Assembly (NCBI GenBank): GCA_020205615.1
Contig: CM035165.1
Span: 30,291,544-30,355,543, forward strand
DNA: 64,000 nucleotides
From: Panax quinquefolius
Taxonomy: Eukaryota > Streptophyta > Magnoliopsida > Apiales > Araliaceae
Direction of reading: 5' to 3'
Of this stretch, positions 22,907-35,240 are shown piece by piece. Position 1 is the stretch's first letter, and each line of letters starts with the position of its first letter. The notes beneath the pieces were generated by a model. It was not told where the DNA came from. It saw only the letters and a program-made list of their open reading frames with translations, and made no database searches. The translations under genes were made by a program, and so were the position numbers.

Positions 22907-25900
22907 ATGGGGAAAATCCACCTCGATCCTTCTTCACCACCTTCCGACTTCTTGAGGGATCGGGAACAGTTTCCCATGCCAACATCCCCTCCATCGTCAT
23001 GGAATCGAGATACGTATCCTCCTGGACTCATTATCGATTCCAATATATATGCTAAGGGCTCCCGCTCTGAAGAAGCGTATGTATCGTCAATGACCGGGAT
23101 GGTTGGGTCGCTATGCCACCACTTTCTGGAAAAGGGGATTTGCTACCCTCCATGCTTTCGTCGTTACCCTCCTAGGGTTCATAGGAGTGGGTTTTGCCCG
23201 ATTAGTGCCCAATTCCTATATCCACATCCCGACATTCATTGCCTTACATCTTGAATTAGGGATTCCTCCTCCGTCGACATCTTCTTCACCCTCTTCTCTG
23301 CAGAGTGGGTCCCGAGAAAAGGTTTCAAAATGTTGAGTAGCGGTCTCCTCGACTGAACACCAGATTTGAGAGGAGACCCTGATGATGGATACCCCTTCAA
23401 GTGCAAGGGTTGTACGAAGAAATGGTTTTTGTTACGGGACCCGAAATATCTTCTCTTCAGTTGGACTACCTCGACGGTCTCTGCTGACTTTGGAGATATC
23501 TCCAAGAAGCGTGTGAAGGAGATGGCGGACTTTTTGAAGAAGATTCCTCCAAAAGAATGGAGTTTTACACTTCACCAAGCAAGCCTGGCTATATGACCAC
23601 AAATGTAAATTTCGAACAACTTTGTAACATAATTTTTGGGATATCTAAGTGATACGGGTTACGATACATGGTTTTTGCGATGTCTCGATCAAACCAACTT
23701 CTTGAAGTGAAAGAATCGGAAGATTTTTACGAGGAAGAATACGGATCGAAGCAAGAAGCATCCGTGAAAGAATCTTCCCCGAGTGATCCCTCATCACCGA
23801 TCCACCAACTATTTCTCTTCAAAATGATGAATCCCAGACCGATGAGCCCAACATACACGAAGAATCCCTCAGACCCCGCCGAAGGAAAAGATCCGCCAAG
23901 AAATCCAAAACCACCCAAAGGAAACAAACCACGAAAGTGATCCAAAGCAACTCCCGAAGCAATCCCACAAGCAGCCCCTGCATCCAACCCTAGTCCTGCA
24001 CCTTCCGAATCCATCCCGATGAAGAGAAGTCGCTTTCGACATACCTTTGCGATTGGGCAAAAGGTTCTCCGTGAAAAAAGATAAGGCGAAGATAACCCCT
24101 CGACTGCCAAGAGCTCTCAGAGTTCCCTCGTCTTGGTGACATCCTCCAACAATTCAAACTGAAATTTAAGTGCACGATGATGAACCGGCGGATTTGTCCC
24201 CATCTCGTCCCGAAAAAGGAAACATCCAAATAGATAACCATCCTTGTTCACCTCTCTGCACCTTCACCAGCCCCGAACCCACTCTGTTGGGTCTCCTTCT
24301 CCCAAAATATACATGTGGACCCTTCGCCAGATTCGCGATCAACCCATACCTTCTCCTCCAAGACAATCAACTTTGAATTTCAAAGACGCTATGGCCTCTC
24401 CAACCATGTGGCCTCGATTTAATGCCAATTTTCCTTTCAACTGCTTCGGCGCTTTTCGTCTGTGAAACAAATGACCATCGATTCGAGAACAGTTTGAATG
24501 GGGATTTACTTAGCGAAGGCATGAGCTACCTGGTGAAGGTAAACGGTTCTCTCCTTTATTTCTGTATTTATCTTCATACTTATACATCTGAAAATTGATC
24601 AAATAATACTGGACATGCATAGGCAAATGTTGTGTTCGGGCGTCTGCGTCCGAAGTCCATCGAGGCTGAATCTGAAGAAGAGGCACTAAGGAAGGAGAAT
24701 GCCATCCTGAAGTCTGCTTTGGCTAGGGAAAGGACTCAACGTGAAGGCGTTCTTCATACAAATGAAAGGCTTCAAAAGAGTTAGCCCAAGCGAGGGAGAT
24801 GTGAAGGCATCGATGAAGAACTAAAGTCAACTAAAGCACAAGATGAGGAGATCGTCAAAATGAATGTTGACTTGGTTCGGAGGAGTGAAATAAGGATGGA
24901 GAAGATCAAGAAATAAAAGTCGATGCTAAGATCTTGACCAAGACGATCCAAAAACTAGAGTGGCAAAACTCGTCATCATCGAATAAGCGCCAAAAGCTTG
25001 AAGAAGAAATCCGAGAACTCAAGGCTCTTGGGACCTTGGGCCTCTAAGCGATGACCTTCATGAAATAAATATGTGAAGAGTATCGAAACTTCGGATGAGA
25101 TCAATGGAGAGATCATGAAGATATCTTGTGGCGCCCCCAAAATTAGGTATACATCACCCATCTTGGGTAGTCGATACATGGTGCAATTTAAATACAACTT
25201 ACTAATATAACTATAAATGTACAATACGATCGATAAACTGTGAGTTTGAATACAAATATTGTCTCACAGAGATCATACAAACTCAAAAGGAGTCCTCATT
25301 ACAATTATTATCACACTATTTCACGAATAGTGAGGGACTACTAATCTTATCCTCTCGACCATTACTCCGTTCCTCGACTTCGTCCCGGCTATATTCTCAT
25401 TTCACAGAGAAAAAGTGAAAGAAAGGGTGAGCTCAACTAGCTCAAGAAGAAATATTATGACTAAGATAATGCGAGAATAAATTATCATTAGCCTACAACA
25501 AGATGTTAAACCGATAAAATATAATGAACATCAAGTTTAACTACAGTGAAACCAATGAATCCATTAAAAGAGTCAAGTAGAAAATAAAATCTACTATCTT
25601 TTATGATTTAAAAGGTTTTCATCATCATTATATTTGAGACTCGGCTTTAATAAATATTCCACATCATCGAATCACCCCTGCATTTACTGACCAGGATATT
25701 CTTTAGTATCACGACCATAATTATTCATACACTACGGGCGAAGAATATTTGTGTATTCATTAATGGTCGTGATCATGCCAACAACATTCCATCAATGCAC
25801 TACAGACACCGAGGATTTTACCACATCATTTGTAACATTACGGTCGCATTACAAGATAATAGTCTCTCGTGTAATCATACCAAGTCCATCTATGCACTAC

Positions 25901-27645
25901 AGAACCACAGATGACTTTCAACATAATATAAACATGAGGATGATGACAATGATATAAGAATTCAATAAAATAAGTTCAAGAATTAATTTATCTAGAACCA
26001 ATAACATCCAAACCGTCAACAACGACAATCTTTGCTTTGTAGAGTAAAATTCAAGAATCTTTGAGAAGAATATTTCCATGCAAGGATCTTTGGATGAAGC
26101 GCAAATATCGAGGATATTCCACTAATTTCATGGAGTATAAAGTCAAAGTTTTAACCAACCGGGTATAATAAAGAATGGAATAACAAAAGAAATCACCATG
26201 CATGCGATAGGCCGCATAGGCGGGTTATTCCAATGAGAATAATAAATAACGGAACCAGGTCCTGCGTAAAAATGCATGTGAGCGGGATATTCCAATGAAT
26301 AATAAAGAATGGAACTAGGTCCGGCGTAAAACACATGCAGACAAGATGTTCCAATGAGAAAAATAATTAAGACGGAACCGGTCCGGTAAAACACACGCAT
26401 GACGGATGTTCCAACGAGAATAATGAAGAATGTCACCAAGTATAGGGTAAACCACGTATACATATTATTCCAATAGAATAATAAGCGAATGGAATAACAA
26501 CAGTTCTCTTCATGAATAAGAAGAATAACACCCTTACTTTTGGTAGGAGATTGAATCTTTGCGATAGTGTAAGTAACAAAATACTCTTCTTCTTTCTCTC
26601 TTATTCTCTATACTTTCTCTCTCTATAAGCTTGAATGAATTAAATGAAAATAATGAAGCACTAGGCCTCTATTTATAGAAAATTTCTAGCTTAGCACCCG
26701 CCAAGCGAAAGGCAAGTGGCTTGTGCAAACTATGAATGTTCGGCGACAAGTGTGTTCGACGTCTGGTAAAGGTAATTACTATTGATGAAGGTAATTACTA
26801 TTTACAAAGGTAATTACTATTAATGAAGGTAATTACTTATTGACGAAGAGACTCTTAGATGATGACATATGGCCCCCATAAAATAATCAAACTTACCACA
26901 AACGCCTCATAATGACTCTTTATATACATCAAGGATTGAATAAATATTACCACAAATCATTTTATTTTAATCAACACATATTTAATCTTTCAACAATTAT
27001 TAATCATTTATAACTTGTCGTCTCAATTATTGATTTAATCTTATAACATATTATCTGATGATATCTTGTAACAATAATTGAATCAATAATATAAGAGATA
27101 TGATCACGGCCATTCTCGTAGCAATAATTGAGCATAAATTTGGTGACTTCTCACGTAAGCATCAATAATCAATATCGTGTGCTACTTATACAACTTCTGC
27201 AGACATCTTTGTACTTTTACTACTTAGGGTAGTTCAACAGGTTTAACAGTAACACCTCTCTGTAGTTATTTTATAGAAAGATAATTTTGTCGTTTTCTAA
27301 CTACGATGATACTTCCGTTAATGAGGGTCCACTGAATGATTGAAAGTCGTCATTTAATATTCCCCGACAAAAGAATATTCCCCAGACCAAACAAATATTT
27401 TATAACAACTTGCTTACTTTGTAAAATTTATAAATATTACCCACAACTATAACATTATATCAAATTTATTCCATAATATTCAAAAATAATATTTATAGAA
27501 AATTCATCTTTATTTATAAAAGTTGGGGTCTTACATATACTCTGAAAGCTACGAGCTCTGCCAGAGTCGTGGCAAGGAGAAGCTGATTGCAGCCAACGCG
27601 GATCCATCCTTGCTCGACTCTTCAGATGACGAAGATGGCGCCTGA
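22907..27645 (+). pseudogene. Extra antisense gene of element B (gypsy-type transposase-like ORF), interrupted by a solo LTR
   Basis: It runs opposite to gag-pol between integrase and 3' LTR, the usual place of extra antisense ORFs in Tat elements. The ATG at 22907 opens a 115-codon frame. A frameshift near 23100 leads to GFARLVPNSYIHIPTFIAL (from 23103), and another to GYPFKCKGCTKKWFLLRDPK (23366-23596). The wording resembles the plant 'putative gypsy-type transposon' domain (PF04195). A probable 84-bp intron (24539-24622, GTAAAC to ATAG) precedes a charged, Glu/Lys-rich tail that looks like a coiled coil (24640-25126). The chromovirus LTR cuts the tail, which resumes at 27536 and ends SSDDEDGA-stop. 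Function unknown; stops and frameshifts make it a pseudogene here. Confidence 0.75.
25127..27535 (-). mobile_element. Solo LTR of the element A family (2409 bp)
   Basis: It opens TGTGGCGCCCCC and closes GTTGGGGTCTTACA, with no PBS, PPT or coding region beside it. The flanking five bases are TATCT and TATAC, an imperfect target duplication. The antisense gene tail of element B reads through once the LTR is ignored. TATA box at 26669-26678 (minus). The minisatellite at 26160-26470 is shared with LTR A. Solo LTRs arise by recombination between the two LTRs of a full element. Confidence 0.93.
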
Positions 27646-28032
27646 AGCGAATGCTCTTGTTTTCCCTTGATTTTATTAAAGAATATTTGTGAAGATTTAC
27701 ATTATTTTCTTTCTTTAATTTATAGGACTTGTAAAATTATTTAATATTGTAATCGATTAAATATTAATGAAAAAGTGGTTTCATCCTTTATGACTTGATT
27801 GCATTTACTTTACGCCATACTTGATATTAATTCAACTGGAAAGATGCACAAACTCTTTCATGGATCTGAACTCGAATCATTAATTAACAACTAAGCATGT
27901 CATATAACGAGATAAGATGAAGTTAAAGAATGAGGCATTCGAGACTTGACACTTAGAAAAATTTAGGTAATAAAGTAAAGGGATACTTATTAATTCTTAA
28001 AGTGTGAGAGACAGAGATCTGCTTCATTAGAA

Positions 28033-28500
28033 ATTTGTTTACCCCGAAAGGCCTAACAAAACCAAGAGATGACATTTGCCTTCCACGAAGGGCCTGACAA
28101 AGTCTAAAGGACAACGCTTGCCTACCACGAAGGGCCTGACAAGGTCTGAATGATGACACTTGCCTACCACGAAGGGACCTGACAAGGTCTAAGTGACGAC
28201 ACTTGCCTACCACGAAGGGCCTGACAAGGTCTGAATGATGACACTTGCCTACCACGAAGGGGCCTAACAAGGTCTAAGTGATGACACTTGCCTACCACGA
28301 AGGGGCCTGACAAGGTCTAAGTGTCGACACTTGCCTACCACGCAGGGCCTGACAACGTCTTAAGGATGACACTTGCCTACACGAAGGGGCCTGACAAGGT
28401 CTAAGTGTCGACAATTGCCTACCACGCAGGGCCTGACAATGTCTTAAGGATGGCGTTTGCCTACCACGAAGGGCCTGACAAACCCATAAGGTCCACCTGC
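28033..28500. repeat. Tandem array of 42-bp units in element B
   Basis: About eleven units with consensus ACACTTGCCTACCACGAAGG then GCCTGACAAGGTCTAAGTGATG. Most are 42-43 bp, so 14 codons, which keeps a frame open on the minus strand. Units alternate between two endings (GTCTGAATGATG or GTCTAAGTGTCG), hinting at a higher-order 84-bp unit. It lies just downstream of integrase, where tandem arrays are known in Tat/Retand elements. Confidence 0.92.
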
Positions 28501-28689
28501 CATTAAGGCTACCATCAAATGGTCGTGAGTCCCCGAACCTCCTTACACCACTAAAGCGATCGATGACGAAGAGCAAGATTTGTTTGAGAAAAAAGAACTT
28601 TTATTGATGATGACATAAATATTTACAAACTTCCAGATGTCTTGACATCGTTTTTTTTGAAAGTACTTCCTAAGCTGTCGTCGGCGTGC

Positions 28690-29950
28690 AGTATTTTAAA
28701 TTCTTGACCGTCTAATGCCTTCAACCGATAAGTCCCCGCCCGGCGCCAATGATTTCATACGGTCCTTCCCGTTTGGCATCGACTTTCCCAGTTTCGAGGT
28801 GTAGATGCTTGGCTTCTCTGAGGACAAAATCTCCTACTTGAATCTGCGAAACTTTACCCCTTATTATAATGTTTGGCCACTCTTGACGATAAGTTTGCCA
28901 ATTTGATTAAGGTCATTTCTTCGACTTCTTCAAGCAAATCAAGATTGGCCTTCAGCCCTTCCTCATTGTAGATCTCTTTGAATTGACTAACTCGAAGACT
29001 TGGAGATCCAATTTCAACTAGGACTAAGGCATCAGTATCATAGGCCAATCTGAAAGGTGAATCCCCCGTTGTAGTCCTCGGAGTGGTTCGGTAAGCCCAT
29101 AACACACTAAGTAACTCTTACGGCCATCGCCTCTTAGCCCGTCCTATTGCGCTTGATCCCATTCGGTGATTTACATTGGTCACTTCAACTTGTCCGTTTG
29201 ACTAAGGATGGGCTACTGAAGTCTTTCTGTGCTGGATCCCCAATTCTTTCAAAAATGTTTCAAATTTCGATCCCACAAATTGGCGTCCATTGTCCAAATA
29301 TTACCACCTTAGGAATTTCAAATGAAATACTCTCGATTCTTTCAAAAATTTCAAGCATTCTGTTCGTTATTAACCTAAGTGGCTTTGCTTCTACCCATTT
29401 GGTCATATAGTCGATGGCAACTATAACAAAACCCGACTTGACCTTTTTGCTTTCGTAGCGGACCCGATATATCAACCCCAGACGGCGAAGAAGGTATAGG
29501 AGATAAGATCGAGTATAGCTCTTACGGTGGTGATGTGTGTTCAATTTGTTGAGTTGGCACTTCTCGCACTTCTTGACGTATTGATCGCTTCCTTGAAGAT
29601 GGTAGGCGATGGTACCCTTGACGAAGTACTTTATAGGCTAATGACTTAGCCGCCGTATAGTCGTCCACGGATGCCTTCATGTACTTCTCGGAGAGCGTAT
29701 TGACTTGAGATGGAGTCGAACATTTCGATGGTGGAGCGAAAGCCCTTGAATAGATCCCCATCCGATCGAACAAAATTAGCACTCTTATACTTGATTTTCT
29801 TGGCTAGCATCCGATCCAAGAAGGTAAGGCGCCATCTGCGGATACTCTATATATGGAGTCGACCATCAGTTGGTTCGGTCGGCGCACATCCAATTCATGA
29901 TGAACACTTTAGGATGTTGCAAATTTTTTAAGTAAATGACCCATCAAAGA
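28690..29950 (-). pseudogene. Integrase remnant of element B
   Basis: On the minus strand the zinc-finger region (KVLRQGYH and following Cys-rich codons, ORF 29782-29522) leads to the catalytic core with VAIDYMTKWVEAKPL (ORF 29544-29260). The MLWAYRTTPRTTTGDSPF and LAYDTDALVLVEIG blocks (29105-28854) follow, then a C-terminal tail with DFVLREAKHL-like and KREGPYEIIG-like wording to about 28690. These are the standard blocks of Tat/Athila integrases; no chromodomain is seen. At least four frame breaks. Confidence 0.88.
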
Positions 29951-29999
29951 CATTAACATCCGTAGTGGCTAGTTTGGAGAGTGCATCGACAATGGAATT

Positions 30000-30960
30000 G
30001 TTATTACGCTCGACCCTCAGAAACTTCGTGGGATTGGAAATCTTGAGTCGTTCTTTCAATTCTGCGAATACTTGATCATTCTTGGGCCTCGAGCCGTCGT
30101 CTCTCCCGAGAGAGTTGTAGCGACTAAGCGAGAATCACTTGAAGATGACTATTCTCTGCGCTTGAAGACTCTTTGCTAGTCGTAACCTGCGATACCGCCT
30201 CATACTCGGCCGTTGTTTGTCGCTTTAAAGCTGAAATCGATGGCTCTTGCACCTTGAATCCCTCGGACTCGTCGAGAATAATCCACGCTCCATGACGTCC
30301 GTGGTAGAAGACCCATCTGCATCTGGCGTCCACGAACTCTGCTTGTTGAAGAAGCGTAAGCGCTTCTGTCGGATCCTTGACCGCCACAACTTCATCGACT
30401 TGAGGAAAACGAGCATTCAACTACAAAATCGGCCCGAGGCTTGCCCTTTGATGGCGGTTCGGGGATGATATTCAATGAAAAATTGGGACAACTCCATCGT
30501 CCATGCAGCTAATCTCCCGATACCTCAGGTTTGCCCATAATCTTCTTCAAAGGCTGATCTGTATATACTATTACCAATCTACCCTAGAAGTATTGCCTAA
30601 GCTTTTGACTAGCAGTTATTAAAGCAAAAGCAAACTTTTCGATGTTTGGGTACCTTGTTTGACATCCGAAGGACATGGCTTACATAATAAATGGTCTTGC
30701 TTTTGACTTCACCCATCAAAAGCTGCTCTCTCATGCCAACGAACTAGGCTTGCTAAATATAAATATAGGGGCTCAGCGGGAGGCGGGCTTCACCAACAAA
30801 GGCGTCGAAGATAAGTAGGACTTGATGCTCTGAAAGGCGTCCTCACACTCCGAAGTCCATTGGAACGTCTTTGCATTCTTCGGCCCTTTCAACGTATCAA
30901 ACAACGACAAACATCTTTCTGCAAGACTTGGACATGAACCTCCTTTAAAAACTGCAATCC
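30000..30960 (-). pseudogene. RNase H domains of element B (retroelement type plus second, archaeal-like type)
   Basis: The part next to RT (about 30960-30480) encodes a decayed connection and Ty3 RNase H. It is followed at 30420-30124 by a frame with DADGSS-like coding in an alternative frame, GAWIILDESEGFKVQE and ALKRQTTAEYEAVSQV. The last resembles the FKATNNEAEYEAL block of the second RNase H carried by Tat elements. Two RNase H domains in a row are a known Tat signature. Frame breaks prevent a full read, so the domain edges are approximate. Confidence 0.72.
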
Positions 30961-30965
30961 TTCGA

Positions 30966-31698
30966 TCAGACGTTGAACATCTTTAAATGGTGAGGAGTCT
31001 TCATGTTCGGGATCGCTTGAATCTTCTCTGGATTGGCTTCATTCCTCTCGGTGACAAGATAACCCGAAAATTTGCAAGCCCTAGGCCAGAAGGTGCACTT
31101 AGTGGGGTTCAATCTCAAGTTGTGATGATGAATTGTGCGAAAGCATTCTTCTAAATCATCCGGATGTTTATGCACCAACATGCTTTTGACAATCATATGG
31201 TCCACGTATACCTCCACATTCTTGCCCGGTGATATCTGAAGACATGATTCATCATCCTACGGTATGTGGCTCCGGCATTGATGAGGCCAAAAGTCATTTT
31301 CTTATAGGCATATCTTAGAGCGATGCGTAATGAGCGCGCGTCTTGGTATATCCTCTTCTACGTAAATCGATGATATCCGGAGAATGCATCCATGAAACTT
31401 AACAAAGCGTACCCGAGTGGCATCGATGAGTTGGTCGATGTGGGCGGCGTGGTAGAAATCCTTTGGACAAGCTTTATTTAGATCGGTATAGTCGATGCGG
31501 ACTACGCCATTTACCATTACATACGGACCCGGCTACATTTGCCATCCACTGCGGGTAATCAATCTCAAAGATGAAGTCGGTTTGCCAGCGGTTTTGCAAT
31601 TTCTTCATCGATGATCGGCGACGTTCGGTGCAAAGATCCTCCTCTTTCTTACATCGAATTTGGTTTCTTTGATGGGTCCACTTCAATGCGATGCTCAA
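30966..31698 (-). pseudogene. Reverse transcriptase of element B, catalytic box YVDH instead of YVDD
   Basis: On the minus strand the blocks are YPQWMANV and NGKWR (31698-31474), DYTDLNKACPKDFY (31517-31302), then EVYVDHMIVKS and LNPTKCTFW (31217-30966). This is the Tat-type RT. The second Asp of the catalytic pair reads His (GAC CAT for the expected GAC GAC/T), a change that would abolish activity if real. Frames change at least twice between blocks. Confidence 0.88.
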
Positions 31699-32059
31699 CG
31701 ATATCCTGCTTTACTCTGGCATATCTTGAGGTTCCCATACGAAGATGTCGACATAACATCTCGGGAGCTCCATGAGGTTAAATCAGGAGAGGTTCGGCGG
31801 AGACCAGAACCTATTTTCACTATCTTGTTTACCTTTGCGGGATGAGCTCTATCTCCTCTGTTTCTTGGTTAGGCATGACCAATGGTTGGAACTACTCTCG
31901 GTGAAGGTTCGATTTCTATCGCCATGGTGCCTTTTGCTTCGATACCCCCATTCCCGAAGTGATCACGGCGTTCTATAACACCTTACGGCGGATCCAATCC
32001 CTTTCACCTCACCAACCCCATGGCCGTAGGAAATTTGATTTTGAAATGAGGAATTGAGG

Positions 32060-32560
32060 TCATGACTTACCAAAAGCAATTAAAGTAGGCCTTCCCAAAA
32101 TAGCATTATAAGCGAGAATCTACATACATGACATAAAATTTGCAAATAATTTCTACATTGAGGGCCGTTAGAAGATGACCGGTAGTTCAATGGTTCCGAC
32201 CACCTTGGCCAGGGATCGTTACTAAAACCATACAAAGGAGCCTCTGCCCTATCTCCATCTTCCGCCGTCTGGTGCATCCTCTCGATAGCGTGGGCATCTG
32301 AGAATATCTCTGAAGACCCATTATCTACCATCATTAAACTTCATATCCACCGAACCCACTTGCGCGATCGGCACCAATGATCCCTCGTGCGGTTCGATGA
32401 CTTAGAAGGTAATCTTCATCGATAAAGGAGATTACCAGTATTGAATAAGGTCTGTCGGTCTTGAGGAGGTACCCTTGTTGCGACATGGCCAAATCAAGTA
32501 ACCGGCACTTCATCCAGCGAGTTTGCGGAAGTACCCCGATGATGACATTTATCACATGCC
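32060..32560 (-). pseudogene. Protease region of element B
   Basis: The MMVDNGSSEIFSDAHAIERM block (ORF 32334-32080) matches the Tat protease active site, where V-D-[TN]-G-S-S starts the catalytic loop. The rest of the protease and the linker to RT (to about 31700) can be followed only in short pieces. It lies between gag and RT as expected. Confidence 0.75.
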
Positions 32561-34289
32561 TTGCGGTATTTAGGGCCCAGCAACGCTTCTTTGAAGCTGT
32601 TTGAAATTAGGAACAGTCCTCCTCATCTGCTGTTGATTAGTTACAGCGACCACATCTTAAATTAAAGCCCCACCTTGTACCTTTCTTTCAATAAAGTCTT
32701 TCAAACTAGCACGATCGTTAAATATCGTGACCCGAAGCTTGATGGTAATCACAATACTTACGAATTTCCTTTTAAGACCTAATGTTATCTCGGGTGGCTC
32801 GAAGATAGGTTGATTCTTAATATGATCCAAGATAATGTTGACATGCGTGTTGAGTCTTTGTGTCGTTCTATTCACTCTACGAAATTTGGAGGCGGACGAC
32901 GTCCTCCACCACATCTCTCAATTTTGTATTTTTTGACCCCTTTCGTAGCGGTCTTTATTCCCTTCATTCTTCTTACGGTCTCCATCGGTTCTGTCTCGTC
33001 TGTCTCCTTAAGCCGATCCGAAGAAGGGCGTTTGAAATTCATCCATGGCTTCCTCCACCACGATATAGCCTTGACTTTGTCGAAGGCTTCAGTGAACTCT
33101 TGGGGTGATGAAACATTAACTTCTTCACCAACTTCTACGATTTGACCAGATCTAACCCATTCAAATAGTCCCAACGACTTGTAAATCGTTCGAGTCATCA
33201 TCATGGCCGGCCTTCTTCAGGCAAACTTCACATATTGGCCCAGACTCATTCGAATCTTTGTCGAACTGAGGCAAACGAACGATTGGTTTTCCCTTCTTTT
33301 GTTGCTCCGAAGCGAGCATGAAATTCTTGCACATATGCGCCCAAGATGAAATTGAATCAGGGGCAAAGTTCCCATCCAACTGCGGGCATCCTTTACGGCG
33401 TTGTGACAAAAGTATGACACTTAGCGGACATCGCTAAAGTCATAATAATCCATCGATCGATTGAGCGCTTTGTTGTGGTCGTAGGGATCCCCGATCCATC
33501 ATCACTTTCGATGTGGGGCAACTTCTTGGTGGGGGTGACTTTTCTTTAAGAATCTCCGCGGAAAAAGGGATGCCTTCTTTCCGAAGTATCTTTCGTTTTT
33601 GTACTTGGCCAAATTGCTTAGAAGTTCTTTTAACTCTTTAACCCGGATACTCCACACCTTACGGTTGAGATGATGCTTCTTTTTCCGGTGACTCCTTCCT
33701 CCTACGAGTGGGCCGGTTTCTTACAATAGAGCCTCCAACTTTAGATGGACTTTTTAGATGGCGAGTGTCCACGGTGTGGTGTACCCTCGAGTAGACTCTC
33801 GGAGTCACGATCTCCGGATATACTTAGCCGTCTCGAACTTCAAGGCGCTATGGCGAGAATGTGCAACAACAAGTGCTTTCTTTGTGGTCTCGAGTGCGAT
33901 CTCTAGATCGACCTCTTACGTTCTTTTCGACCTTGCTCCTTAGAATCGGCGGGGTAATGTGCCTCTTCGATCTTTGAGGAGTAGGGCTTGGGATCTTCTT
34001 CTTTCTCGAGTTTGGCCCCGAGACTCTCGTCTGAAATGAAGCGAGGTTCTTTCCCACTCCGGTGTCCTTGCTCTTGGATGATCATGGCATTGAACTCTTC
34101 GTCCCTCGACTCTGCCATCCAAGAGCCATCCTTTCGGCTATATCCTGTCATTTGCTTCTGAAGTACTTCCATAGCTCTATCCGCTTCATCTGCCCATCTT
34201 AGCGATCGTGAGGCCTTTTCGTCTTGGTCGTCTAAATGTCGAGTTCTAGGCGAGGTGCCTTCTACTCGTTTAGAACCATGGCGGACCAC
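32560..34289 (-). pseudogene. Gag remnant of element B
   Basis: The first Met-led frame is 34289-33903: highly charged, with ADRAMEVLQKQMTGYS. Further pieces are 33409-33161 (PDSISSWAHMCKNFM, cf. the PPNSISSW block of plant gag) and 33204-32872 (SPQEFTEAFDKVKA and NFKRPSSDR, the C-terminal gag region). No zinc knuckle is visible, in line with many Tat gags. Start codon choice is uncertain because of frame breaks. Confidence 0.8.
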
Positions 34290-34568
34290 TTTCTCTGTCG
34301 GGAAGACTAAGCTTACGCTTAGCTTTGCCCACGCCTTGGTAGAAAATCTTCATGTGATCGTTTGAATGTTTGTCTTTGACATAAACACTTATTGCGGTCC
34401 CAAACGATCCTTGTGGACACTTTCGTGGTGCCGATTCACTTTGGCGACCCTCGGGCGCCGCCGGATGTAGGTGTTCTACTCTTCACCATGAATCTTGGCG
34501 TAGAAACAAAACCGCGATGCATGATTGAAAAATACTCGGGACACTAGAACTCATCCCTCCTTGGCGCT

Positions 34569-35240
34569 TGATATTAACGCGAATCTTTCTCCGCGTCCCG
34601 ATCACCAAGGCGCGTTCGATATCACTGCAGCGATTCGACAAATCGACACCAAAAGCTTGGCGGCTTGGCCGTGAGGGGATAACTTTCCGTGAGAGTCGAT
34701 GTCGGCGATCCAAGGTTAACAATGGAGGAAAATAATATCTAATGTCGAGAGAGAAAGTAAGAATCGATTGTGTGTGTGTAATATTTTGTTACTTACCTCC
34801 TTTGTGATCCTAGCCCATCGTACTCGATCCGGTTCTGCGTGCCACCCATCACCTCGACACCTTTTTTCCCACTCCGGTCATTTTTCGGTAGAAAGTATGT
34901 AGCCTACTTCTCTTTCTTTACCACTCTTTGCCACCATGCGCATCATCCGAGTCCCATCCTCATTAATCTTTATGTAGAAGGTGGCGAGTAGTAATCGACT
35001 ATTATTTGGCATAATGATTACCGGTTCGAAGTTGGGTTAAGTGGCAATTTGTATAATGGGCGATTCAATGACTAAGCCCAAATAACGGAAATGACCCAAA
35101 CGACCGGATCCAACCAAAAAGGACCCGATGAAATAATCAAGTAATTAGGCCCCGAATCATTGGACCAATCGGAATGAAATGTAACATAATCCAGGGAGGA
35201 GCCCATTAAGTCGGCCGATAAGGAAAAGGATTACTGAACA
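34569..35240 (-). repeat. 5' LTR of element B
   Basis: It matches 21714-22387. The sequence on its internal side (AGCGCCAAGGAGGG on the minus strand) should hold the primer binding site but does not match the common initiator Met PBS; the cognate tRNA is not decided. Right flank resumes repeat D at about 35241-35250. Confidence 0.88.

Larger units (their letters stand above)
21714..35240 (-). mobile_element. Element B: Tat/Retand-like Ty3/gypsy element, 13.5 kb
   Basis: Two LTRs of about 672 bp bound it (TGTTAACA.. at 21714 and TGATATTAACG at 34569, ending ACCAACA and TGAACA). On the minus strand the order is 5' LTR, gag, protease, RT, RNase H, a second RNase H-like domain, integrase and a tandem array. 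An extra gene on the opposite strand and a polypurine tract next to the 3' LTR complete it. That plan is characteristic of the Tat group. A solo chromovirus LTR of 2.4 kb is nested inside. It sits in repeat D, whose intact copy shows the target. Confidence 0.92.

Noticed and set aside
23236..24366. Minus-strand frames in the antisense-gene region of element B
   Set aside because: The plus strand carries the recognisable wording (GFARLVPNSYIHI, CTKKWFLLRDPK). The minus frames lack family motifs.
25127..27535. Chromovirus LTR as part of element B's own structure
   Set aside because: Its termini, minisatellite and TATA box match LTR A, and the antisense coding sequence of B continues on both sides.
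28033..28500. Possible CRISPR array (regular 42-bp repeats)
   Set aside because: Units are head-to-tail with no unique spacers, the context is a plant retrotransposon, and no cas genes are near.
21714..35240. Element B as an endogenous virus with an envelope gene
   Set aside because: The extra gene is on the opposite strand, shows no signal peptide or membrane anchor, and fits the antisense ORF of Tat elements.
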